From positions 1-8,239 of the forward strand of contig JBBRPS010000471.1 in NCBI GenBank assembly GCA_038227745.1: a stretch of DNA of 8,239 nt, given 5' to 3'. This document shows positions 1-7,100 of the stretch, piece by piece; position 1 is the first letter of the stretch; every line of letters starts with the position of its first letter. The DNA is from DASPXY01 sp038227745. GTDB lineage: Bacteria; Planctomycetota; Planctomycetia; Gemmatales; Gemmataceae. Below the pieces are notes generated by a model. It did no database searches, was not told where the DNA came from, and was given only the letters and a program-made list of their open reading frames with translations. A program made the translations under genes and the position numbers.

Positions 1-1
1 C

Positions 2-145
2 CGGCTGCTGGCCAAGCTCTACCGGGTGGGATTGGTTACCCACAGGGTCCCTACGAAAGGTTTTGAAGGTGCAATCGTTACATCTTCGCCTCCTTCCCCA
101 AGCTTTCTTGGCGCAATGTCAGTTCATTTTCTCGCCGCCCGCTAG
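2..145 (+). CDS. Possible 3' end of a gene cut by the window's left edge
   Basis: A frame is open from base 2 to a TAG at 143-145, inside the hairpin loop and right arm. The first nine codons (reading RLLAKLYRV) use C or G at every third position, like the real genes here, but this bias fades after about base 30. The true gene may therefore end or be truncated near there. There is too little sequence to name a product. It could equally be non-coding sequence that happens to be open. Confidence 0.2.
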   Translation, partial: RLLAKLYRVGLVTHRVPTKGFEGAIVTSSPPSPSFLGAMSVHFLAAR

Positions 146-167
146 GCGGCGAGAAAATGAACTGACA
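117..167. repeat. Perfect 23-bp inverted repeat (long hairpin)
   Basis: The left arm at 117-139 (starting TGTCAGTTCATTTTCTCG) is the exact reverse complement of the right arm at 145-167, with a five-base loop CGCTA at 140-144. The hairpin supplies stop codons to the frames that run into it from both sides: TAG at 143-145 on the plus strand and TGA at 121-119 on the minus strand. There is no poly-T tract outside the stem, so a classic intrinsic terminator is not obvious, although a stem this long could still stop transcription. The outer end continues as ACC, so the minus strand reads GGTGTCAG, a word also found in the hairpin at 8041-8048. It may be a REP-like or mobile-element end; the family assignment is inference. 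Confidence 0.85.
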
Positions 168-367
168 CCAATTTCCGGAATGAAAACAGCCTGGTAGGCT
201 CCCGGCTCACCATCGACGGGCGTGAGGTCGAGGGTCTTTTTCTTGGCCCTCGCGATCAGTTCCACCTTGAGCGTGCGCTCCAGCGAGACAGGCTCCTCGC
301 AGCCCGAGCCATCAGCGAGGCGGTCCTCAGCCTTGCGCCTTTCCCCCGCAACCGAAATCGGCGACAA
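119..367 (-). pseudogene. Remnant of a minus-strand protein gene, truncated at the hairpin
   Basis: On the minus strand, roughly from 290 down to 172, the reading frame has strongly GC-biased third positions. It encodes a plausible peptide (LKVELIARAKKK, then TLDLTPVDGEPG, then AYQAVFIPEIG). After this the frame runs straight into the inverted repeat and stops there with only hairpin-encoded residues, so the natural C-terminus seems lost. The only possible start nearby is a TTG at 367-365, and I see no convincing ribosome binding site. The PGAYQAVFIPE stretch is loosely like beta-strand segments of extracellular or VWA-type bacterial proteins, but I do not assign a family. It could also be a spurious frame. 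Confidence 0.3.
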
Positions 368-408
368 TCACCTCGGGTGCGACTGACTCCCCAATATCCG
401 AGGTTCCC

Positions 409-1713
409 ATGCCCGTTGACGCAAAACCGCTCTTCCGGCCCGACGTCCTCCGCCCCCACCTCGACGGCTTTTTGCTCCGGGACCCCGCGAGCATCGCACC
501 CATTATGAAGAGGTGGGCTGACCTGCTCTCGTCGCCGAGGTCCGAGAGCCTCAACGAGAAGGAACTGCTGCCGGACTTCCTCACGGACGTCTTCTGCGGC
601 GTCCTCGGCTACGCCCGCGTCGTGGACTCCAAGGAGCGATTTACCTTCTCCCGTGAGAAGCACGTGCAGGTGGACGGGAAGTACGCCGACGCCGTCCTCG
701 GGGAGTTCAAAGAGAAAAAGGACGAGCGCTTCGTCGTGGCTGTCGAGGGCAAGGGGCCGAAGGACCCTCTCGACCGGCCCCACGGCGGCCGGAAGATGTC
801 GGCGGTCGATCAGGGCTACCGCTACGCCATCAACCTCCCCTGCGACTGGGTCATCGTGACCTCGATGCGGCAGACCCGGCTCTACCACAAGGGTTCCAAC
901 CAGCACACCTACGAGCGCTTCGACATCGACGCCTTGGCCAAGGATCCGGAGGCTCTGAAAAAGTTCGTGTTCCTGCTCGGGGCCGAGCGCGTCGTCCCTC
1001 TGGCGGGCAAGTGCCACTTTTACGAACTCCTGGCCGCCACGGAGCGCGTCGGCCGCGAACTTACCAAGGAGTTCTACCAGCGCTACGCCGACATGCGCGA
1101 GCAGGCGTTTAACCACCTGCGGCGGGCGAACTCCAAGGCTGATCCCAAAGCGCTGCTGCGCGCCACCCAGAAGGCCCTCGACCGTGTCCTGTTCTGCTGC
1201 TTCGCCGAGGACCGCGGCCTGCTGCCACCTCAAACCGTCCAGAAAGCCTATCAGCACGCCGACCCGTACAACCCCCGCCCGATCTGGGAGAACTTCCGCG
1301 GGCTCTTCCGGGCAATCAACAAAGGCAATCCCGCCCTGCAGATTCCGGCGTATAACGGCGGCCTGTTTGCGGACGATGCCTTCCTCGACGGGCTCGGCGT
1401 CCCCGACGAGGTCTGCCGGTACTTCGAGACCCTGGCCGGCTACGACTTCCGGCCGGGCCACGTCGCGACGACCGACGACGGGCAGTTCGGCGGGACGCTC
1501 GTGGACGTGGACATCCTCGGCCACATCTTCGAGCAGTCCATTACCGACCTGGAGCGGCTGCACGACGAGCTGGAGGGCCGGACCGCAGCCGCCACCTACG
1601 AGGACCACGTCTCGCGGAGGAAGAAGGAGGGGGCCTTCTACACGCCGCCTTTCATCACCCGCTACATCGTCGGCCAGGCCCTCGGCGGCGTGCTCCGGGA
1701 TCGCTTCGAGTAG
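409..1713 (+). CDS. N-terminal fragment of the type IIG enzyme: PD-(D/E)XK nuclease plus connector
   Basis: This 434-residue frame starts at ATG 409, preceded by GAGG at 400-403 with a five-base spacer. The nuclease signature is a metal-binding aspartate in KYADAV (D94), the E-x-K pair in VAVEGKG (E113, K115), and a following helix with Q135 and Y138 ahead of the strand DWVIVTS, the order seen in type IIG and type ISP nuclease domains. A helical connector follows, containing the FCCFAEDRGLLP segment common in this class. The fragment ends after KKEGAFYTP (405-413) and the first methyltransferase helix, before the SAM-binding motif I. If translated alone it would hold a possible nuclease with no methyltransferase or target recognition, so it is probably unstable or inactive. 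The upstream promoter is not obvious. Confidence 0.75.
   Translation: MPVDAKPLFRPDVLRPHLDGFLLRDPASIAPIMKRWADLLSSPRSESLNEKELLPDFLTDVFCGVLGYARVVDSKERFTFSREKHVQVDGKYADAVLGEFKEKKDERFVVAVEGKGPKDPLDRPHGGRKMSAVDQGYRYAINLPCDWVIVTSMRQTRLYHKGSNQHTYERFDIDALAKDPEALKKFVFLLGAERVVPLAGKCHFYELLAATERVGRELTKEFYQRYADMREQAFNHLRRANSKADPKALLRATQKALDRVLFCCFAEDRGLLPPQTVQKAYQHADPYNPRPIWENFRGLFRAINKGNPALQIPAYNGGLFADDAFLDGLGVPDEVCRYFETLAGYDFRPGHVATTDDGQFGGTLVDVDILGHIFEQSITDLERLHDELEGRTAAATYEDHVSRRKKEGAFYTPPFITRYIVGQALGGVLRDRFE
1711..1713 (+). other. In-frame amber codon within the methyltransferase domain
   Basis: The codons read GAG TAG GTC CGG, and the frame then continues without interruption to 3795. A one-base change would turn TAG into GAG, CAG or AAG, all of which suit the charged helix here (DRFE-x-VRQRIAAQAEG). 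The following base is G, and the known readthrough-promoting CAR-YYA context is absent, so efficient readthrough is not expected. The stop lies between the FYTP segment and motif I, which are parts of one folded domain. Confidence 0.9.
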
Positions 1714-1758
1714 GTCCGGCAACGGATCGCCGCCCAGGCGGAGGGGACGGCCCGGCAG

Positions 1759-3795
1759 GTGCTCACGAACCCCGCCGCGTACGACGAGGCGGTCATCAAC
1801 CGACCCCAGAGGGCGGCGCTCGTCAGCTTCTGGCAGGAGTGGCAGGAAGACCTGGGGCACGTCCGCGTCCTCGACCCGGCGTGCGGGAGTGGCGCCTTCC
1901 TGATTGAGGCGTTCGACCAACTCCACGCCGCCTACATGCGGGCGAACGACCAGTTGGAGCTGCTGCGCGGCCACCGGAGCCTGTTCGACCTCGATCGCCA
2001 GATCCTCCAGCACAATCTCTTCGGGGTGGATCTCAACGATGAGGCGGTGGAGATCGGCCGCCTCAGTCTCTGGATCAAGACGGCGGAAAAGGATAAGCCA
2101 CTCACGAGCCTGGACGACACCATCCGCGCGGGCAACAGCCTCATCTCCGACCCGGCCGTGGACGCGCGAGGCTTCGACTGGCAGGTAGCCTTCCCGAAGG
2201 TGTTCGAGGAGGGCGGCTTTGACGTCGTGGTCGGCAACCCGCCCTATGTGCGGCAGGAATGGATTTCGGCCATCAAGCTGTACCTGCAGCAGCACTACAG
2301 TGCCTACGACGGCGTCGCGGACCTCTACGTGTACTTCTACGAACTGGGGTTGCGCCTCCTGCGGCCTGGGGGGCGGTTGAGCTTCATCGTCACTAACAAA
2401 TGGCTGCGCGCCGGGTACGGCGAGCCCCTGCGGAAGGTGCTGAGCGGCGAGAGCTGGGTGGAGTCCGTCGTGGACTTCGGGCACGCCAAGCAGATTTTCC
2501 TCGACGCCGACGTGTTCCCTTGCATCCTGATCACCCGCAAGCCGGACAGCGGGCCCGCCCCGGAGACGAGCCGTGTCTGTGCGATCTCCCGCGAGCAGCT
2601 GCGCATCGAGGATTTGACCCAGCAGATCGAGCAGTCAGGCTTCGAGGTGCCGCGGGCCCGGATCGGGTCAGGGCCGTGGTCCCTGGAGCCGCCGGCGGCG
2701 GACGATTTGCTGGAAAAGCTGCGTCGGGCGGGCCTGCCTCTGAAGGAGTTCGCCGGGGTCAGGCCCCTCTTCGGGATCAAGACCAGACTGAACGAGGCGT
2801 TCCTGATCGACACGGCCAAGAAGAACGCCCTGGTGGCGAGCGACCCGCGTTCGGCGGAGGTGCTGCGGCCCTACCTCCGCGGTCAGGACATTGACCGCTG
2901 GCGTGCCGACTGGGCCGGGCTCTGGATGCTCACCCTCAAGTCGAGCGGCGACCACCCCTGGCCGTGGGCCGACGCAGGAGAGAAGGCCGAGGAGGTGTTC
3001 GCGAAAACGTACCCAGCCATCTACGCCCACCTGCAGCCGTTCCGCGACGGGCTCATCAAGCGCCAGGACCAGGGGCGGTACTGGTGGGAGCTGCGGACTT
3101 GCGCCTACTGGGACCGCTTCGACAAGCCCAAAGTGCTCTACCAGGACATCACCTGGCAGCCGCAGATGTGCTTCGACGCGGGCGACACGCTCTCCAACAA
3201 CACCGTCTACTTCCTCCCCTCCGACGACCTGTGGCTGATGGCCGTCATGAACGCGCCGATCAGCTGGTGGTTCGCCTGGCGGAAGGCCCAGCACGGCAAG
3301 GACGAGGCCCTGCGGTTCTTCACCGAGTTCGTCGAAGGCTTCCCCATCCCCCGCCCCACGGACGTGCAGCGGGCGACCGCGGAGGCCTCGGTGCAGCGGC
3401 TGATCGAGGTGGCGGACCAGAGGCACAAGGGAATCCGGAACGTGCTGGACTGGCTGCGGACGGAGTACGAGATCCCCAGGCCCAGCCAGCGGCTCCAGGC
3501 CCCCGTGGCGCTCGACGAAGAGCAGTTCGTGGCCGAAGTGCGGAAGTTGCGCGGCCGGAGCAAGCCGGTCGGCCCCACCGCCCTCCGTGCGCTGCGGGAC
3601 GGCTTCGCGGAGAGTCTCACGCCGCTGAAAAAGGCAGCTGCGGAGGCAGCGGACATCGAGCTGCGATTGAGCGACTGCGTGAACGAGGCGTACGGCCTGA
3701 CCAAGGAGGAAGTCGAGTTGATGTGGAAGACCGCGCCGCCGCGGATGCCGATCGCCGCCGCGGATGCGGCTCGGACGCGCATCAAGCAGGGGTAG
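1759..3795 (+). CDS. C-terminal fragment of the type IIG enzyme: adenine methyltransferase and specificity region
   Basis: This 678-residue frame would begin at GTG 1759, 45 bases after the amber codon. GGAGG at 1740-1744 is a possible but distant ribosome binding site (14-base spacer), so reinitiation is conceivable. It carries SAM-binding motif I DPACGSGAF (39-47), the FGVDLNDEAVEIGRLSLWI segment of the next strand and helix, and catalytic motif IV NPPY (160-163), marking an N6-adenine methyltransferase of the Eco57I type. The C-terminal half, from about residue 330, matches the TaqI-type specificity domain, with LRPYLRGQDIDRW, the YPAIYAHLQPF stretch and GRYWWELR; it should bind the target site. 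A helical tail ends in IKQG. It lacks the FYTP segment, which is on the preceding fragment, so whether it folds alone is doubtful. Confidence 0.75.
   Translation: MLTNPAAYDEAVINRPQRAALVSFWQEWQEDLGHVRVLDPACGSGAFLIEAFDQLHAAYMRANDQLELLRGHRSLFDLDRQILQHNLFGVDLNDEAVEIGRLSLWIKTAEKDKPLTSLDDTIRAGNSLISDPAVDARGFDWQVAFPKVFEEGGFDVVVGNPPYVRQEWISAIKLYLQQHYSAYDGVADLYVYFYELGLRLLRPGGRLSFIVTNKWLRAGYGEPLRKVLSGESWVESVVDFGHAKQIFLDADVFPCILITRKPDSGPAPETSRVCAISREQLRIEDLTQQIEQSGFEVPRARIGSGPWSLEPPAADDLLEKLRRAGLPLKEFAGVRPLFGIKTRLNEAFLIDTAKKNALVASDPRSAEVLRPYLRGQDIDRWRADWAGLWMLTLKSSGDHPWPWADAGEKAEEVFAKTYPAIYAHLQPFRDGLIKRQDQGRYWWELRTCAYWDRFDKPKVLYQDITWQPQMCFDAGDTLSNNTVYFLPSDDLWLMAVMNAPISWWFAWRKAQHGKDEALRFFTEFVEGFPIPRPTDVQRATAEASVQRLIEVADQRHKGIRNVLDWLRTEYEIPRPSQRLQAPVALDEEQFVAEVRKLRGRSKPVGPTALRALRDGFAESLTPLKKAAAEAADIELRLSDCVNEAYGLTKEEVELMWKTAPPRMPIAAADAARTRIKQG
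3734..3767 (+). repeat. 15-bp direct repeat in the 3' end of the type IIG gene
   Basis: CGCCGCCGCGGATGC occurs at 3734-3748 and again at 3753-3767, with a period of 19 bases. Because 19 is not a multiple of three, the two copies are read in different frames (PPRMP versus AAADA). This may be a small duplication that altered the C-terminal tail, or a chance match in GC-rich sequence. Confidence 0.6.
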
Positions 3796-3817
3796 CGTAC
3801 GGCTGGGGTTCTCCCGG

Positions 3818-3828
3818 GGAATAATTCC
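3818..3828. promoter_or_regulatory. Short palindrome GGAATAATTCC
   Basis: This perfect 5-1-5 palindrome is AT-rich at its centre and lies in the 138-bp gap between the type IIG gene and the regulator gene, about 50 bases before the predicted promoter. It could be a second operator or a chance palindrome. No other copy was noticed in the window. Confidence 0.25.
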
Positions 3829-3880
3829 AAGCGCGCTGCCGGGGCATGCGTGTTCTCTGTCCAAAAAGCAGCGGCTACCG

Positions 3881-3910
3881 TTGACAAGTGTATCACTTCC
3901 TGAATACGCT
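3881..3910 (+). promoter_or_regulatory. Predicted sigma-70-type promoter of the regulator-methyltransferase-nuclease operon
   Basis: TTGACA at 3881-3886 is a perfect -35 hexamer. An 18-base spacer leads to TACGCT at 3905-3910, which keeps the T-A-n-n-n-T core of a -10 box but is otherwise weak. Transcription would start near 3916-3918, just before the AAAGGA ribosome binding site at 3921-3926 and the ATG at 3934, giving a very short leader. The weak -10 box and the palindrome in the spacer suggest a controlled promoter. Confidence 0.5.
3886..3898. promoter_or_regulatory. Candidate operator AAGTG-TAT-CACTT in the promoter spacer
   Basis: Five-base arms flank a three-base centre, starting at the last base of the -35 box and lying wholly before the -10 box. 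A dimeric DNA-binding protein here would compete with RNA polymerase. The downstream gene is a small winged-helix protein, so autoregulation is the simplest reading (inference). Confidence 0.4.
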
Positions 3911-3933
3911 TTTCAGGGAGAAAGGACCGCAGC

Positions 3934-4170
3934 ATGCTTTACGTGCGTTCCCGGGAGATCGAGAACCGCCTGAATGCCCTCGTAGGCCTGATCCGAGCCG
4001 GGGGGCAATCCACCCTCACCTTGGCAACGGCCCTTGGCGTTTCTCGACCGACCGTGTGCCGCTGTCTCGCCGCCCTCCGCGACCGCGGCTACTCGATCCG
4101 GTCTGTAAAGAATGTTGACGGCTGGTCTTACGAAATCGTGGCGGAGCCTGCACCCGTGAACCAAGGGTAG
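3934..4170 (+). CDS. Small winged-helix regulator of the restriction-modification operon
   Basis: This 78-residue protein consists of little more than one DNA-binding domain. Residues 8-23 form a first helix (EIENRLNALVGLIRAG), followed by TLTLATALGV (27-36) and recognition helix SRPTVCRCLAALRDRG (37-52). A likely beta-wing follows at 53-70 (YSIRSVKNVDGWSYEIV). This is the pattern of the HTH_11/DeoR/BirA N-terminal type. There is no effector domain. ATG 3934 is chosen because AAAGGA lies seven bases upstream. Its stop is only 10 bases before the methyltransferase start, so the two are co-transcribed. The size and position recall the controller proteins of type II restriction-modification systems, but those are Xre-like rather than winged helix. 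The likely role is timing of methyltransferase and nuclease expression, possibly through the palindrome at 3886-3898. The function is inferred. Confidence 0.75.
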   Translation: MLYVRSREIENRLNALVGLIRAGGQSTLTLATALGVSRPTVCRCLAALRDRGYSIRSVKNVDGWSYEIVAEPAPVNQG

Positions 4171-4180
4171 GTCTCGACGC

Positions 4181-7100
4181 ATGGCCACAGCACCGGGCGC
4201 AGACTGGCAAAGCCAATTCGGCGTTGCCGACCAGTCGCCGCCGATCTTCTTCTCTCGGAAGGAGCAGATCAACGCTGCCGGGCCATCGGCCCCCCAGGCC
4301 CACGTCCTCCGGCGGGCGTTCGATCTCCTCGGCCTGAACGGCATCCTCTGCTCCGAGCACGCCCCGCTCGCCTACTTCAAGCAGGTTGACGGCATCGACC
4401 CGGCGGACGTCGCCGACCTGCACCGTCGCTTCTGGAACCACGGCGGCGCTCCGGTCCTGGTGCTGATCGCGCCGGACGAAATACACATCTACTCCGGCCT
4501 GATCCGGCCTTCCCCGGTCGGCGGGAATACGGACCAGCCTGCCGGTTTCGTGGACCGGCTGCAGCGGGTGGCGGAGCCGCTCCGGGGCTTCCTGCTCTCC
4601 CTCGAAACCGGAGAGTTTTTCCATCGGAACACGAGGGCGTTCGATCCGAAGCATCGCGTGGACCGTGAACTGCTCGACAACCTCCAGGAGACCCGCAAGC
4701 AGATGGCGTCGGGTCAATCCGGGGACCTCGACTCCCAGATTCTTGATGCCCTCCTGTGCCGCCTGGTCTTCACCTGCTACCTGTTCGACCGGGAGATCAT
4801 CGGCGCGCCGTACCTCGAAGCACTGGGGATTTCCGGACTCGCTCACCTACGGAACATCCTCGGCCACCAGCCAAGGTCTGAGGCGAAGGACTGGCTCTAC
4901 AAACTCTTCGGAAAGCTCGGGGAGGACTTCAACGGCGACCTGTTCAGCGACGACCTCAAGGCGGAGGCCGCGCTCGTGCGTGACGACCACTTCGGGCCCC
5001 TGCACGAGTTCTTTAGTGGGACGACGGTCCTGACGGGGCAGCGGTCCTTCTGGGCCTACGACTTCGGCGTCATCCCCGTCGAGACGATCAGCGCGATCTA
5101 CGAGCGGTTCCTGAAGGCCGCCAAGCCGGAGGGCGCCGACGTCAACGACCGGAACAAGCGGAAGAAAAGGGAGGGGGCATTCTACACCCCGCGGTTCCTG
5201 GCGGAAGTGGTACTCGATGTGGCCCTCGAAGACACCGCGACCCTTCTCGGGAAGCGGTACCTCGACCCGGCCTGCGGGTCCGGCATCTTCCTCGTCGGGA
5301 TCTTCAACCGCCTCGCGGAGGAGTGGACCCGGCAGAACCCCACCGCCAGGAACGCCAGGCGGTCGAAAGAGTTGATGGCGCTCTTGCGCAGCAGCCTGTT
5401 CGGCGTGGACAGGAACCGGACGGCGTGCCGGATCGCTGCCTTCAGCCTGTACCTGGCCTACCTCGACCAGCTGCTGCCGCGGGACATTCAGGAGTTGCAG
5501 CAGAAGGGGCGGGCGCTTCCACGACTGGTCTTCGACCCCGACGTTGAGGAGCCTCGCCCCGAGAATTCCGACAGGAACATCTGGCGGGGGGACTTCTTCG
5601 ACGACCGCGTTTGCTGCCCGATCGGAGTGGATCTCGTGATCGGCAACCCACCTTGGGGCAGCGTGCTCGGAAAAGGTACTGCGCCAGCGGTCTGGTGCGA
5701 GGCAAAGGGGCTTCCCGTGCCGGACAAGCAGATCGCAGCCGCCTTCGTTTGGAAGGCGCCCACTCACCTTGCCGACAGCGGCCGCGTGTGCCTGGTCCTG
5801 CCGTGCGGAACCCTGTTCAACCACAGCAAGGCCGCCCTTTCCTTCCAAGCGGAATGGCTGCGGCGCCATGCGGTGGACCGGGTGATCAACCTGGCGGACT
5901 ACCAGCGGTTCTTGTTCGAGGAGGCGCGGCATCCGGCGGTCGTCGCCCGCTACCGGAAAGCGGCCCCCGGAACGGCCCACCGCATCCAGTACTGGGGGCC
6001 GAAGGCCGACTGGAACATCACGCAGGCCGAGGTTATCACCGTCCAGCCCCAGGATCGGACGACGCTGAAGTTGCGGGACATTCTTGAAGACCTAAAGGGC
6101 GAAGACGCCCCCCAAATCTGGAAGTTGCGGTTCTGGGCCACCCCGAGGGACTGGCGTCCTCTCGATCGCCTGTCCTCCTTCCCTCGGCTTCGAGACATCA
6201 CCGGACAGTCAGGCCAGCGCGGGGACAAGCCGTGGTTCATCGCGGAAGGGTTCCAGCCTTTCGGAGTGAACGACCCGGCCAGTTCCAGAAAGATGCTGAC
6301 GCTCCCGGGTAAGCTCTTCATCCCAGCCCGGTCGCGAGCCCTGGCCCTGTTTCTGTTGGAGCAGGAGTGCGAGGAACTTCCCTCGGACGAGATCGAGGTC
6401 AGGCGTCTGATCAGGGACACGAGCATCTTCCGAGCACCGCACGTCCTCGTGACGCAGGGTTTCTCGAAGACGGCTTTCGTCGGCTTCGATGTCTCTTTCC
6501 AACATGCTGTCCGCGGCATCCACGGGCCGGAGAAAGATCACAACCTCCTGATCTTCTTCGCGGCCTACCTCCGATCGCCCCTTGCGAGATACTACCTCTT
6601 CCACACCTCCTCGAACTGGGGGGTGAGTCGCCAGGAAATTCACGTCGAGGAGGTGCTGCGGCTCCCGTTCCCCCTGCCGAAAGACGGGCCCGACCCGAAG
6701 CGGTGTGCGGAGATCGTGGCGGAGGTGGCCCGGATCGCCGTGAAGGCCTCCGAGCAAGCGGCAGCCGACCTCGCCAACCGCCAGGACATCGTCCGAAAGG
6801 TGACGGAGGCGGCCGAACCGCTTGTCGAGGAATACTTCGACCTGGATCGACTGGAGAGGATACTCATCAGGGACACGGTACGGGTGATCATCCCCAGCGT
6901 GCGACCCACGCGGAAGAGGCTCGACGTCCCGACCATCATCCATTCCTCTGCGAAGCAGCGGGGGGAGTACACGAAGCGACTCTGCGACACCCTGAACGGG
7001 TGGTCGAAGAAGGGGCCGTATGAAGTTCGCGGCGGGGTGGTTGCGTCGGAAGACCTGGGGGTGGGGATCGTATCCCTGGAGAAGGGGCGCCGCGGGGAGA

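Larger units (their letters stand above)
409..3795 (+). pseudogene. Type IIG (Eco57I-like) restriction-methylation enzyme interrupted by one amber codon
   Basis: The frames 409-1713 and 1759-3795 are the same reading frame. Between them lie a TAG at 1711-1713 and 15 sense codons, so the intact protein would have 1128 residues counting the amber position (435). Domains in full-length numbering are as follows. A PD-(D/E)XK nuclease occupies about 45-165, with D94, E113, K115 and Q135 as likely active-site or conserved positions. A helical connector spans about 200-400. KKEGAFYTP (405-413) precedes SAM motif I DPACGSG (489-495) and catalytic NPPY (610-613). A TaqI-type specificity region covers about 780-1000, with LRPYLRGQDIDRW (819-831) and GRYWWELR (889-896). 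A helical tail completes the protein. Such single-chain enzymes methylate one adenine and cut at a distance from the site. Everything apart from the one stop is intact, so inactivation would be very recent. A base error or production as two chains are the alternatives. Confidence 0.8.

Noticed and set aside
63..90. TTGAAG near base 63 as a -35 box for the type IIG gene
   Set aside because: No matching -10 box was seen, and the long hairpin and over 300 bases separate it from the gene start.
1009..1019. AAGTG-C-CACTT, resembling a second copy of the promoter palindrome
   Set aside because: It lies inside the nuclease-connector coding region (K-C-H-F), has a one-base rather than three-base centre, and no promoter is nearby; it is probably chance.
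256..2484. A 742-residue open frame on the minus strand opposite the type IIG gene
   Set aside because: It mirrors the GC-rich codons of the plus-strand enzyme, its peptide is a low-complexity mix of V, E, L, R and P, and the plus strand carries unmistakable catalytic motifs.
2668..3864. A 398-residue minus-strand frame opposite the specificity region
   Set aside because: It is antisense to a recognisable TaqI-type domain and shows no motif of its own; long antisense frames are expected at this GC content.
4847..5980. Long minus-strand frame opposite the second methyltransferase, with another at 6209-7321
   Set aside because: Both are compositional shadows of the plus-strand gene, with no recognisable domains and no plausible ribosome binding sites noted.
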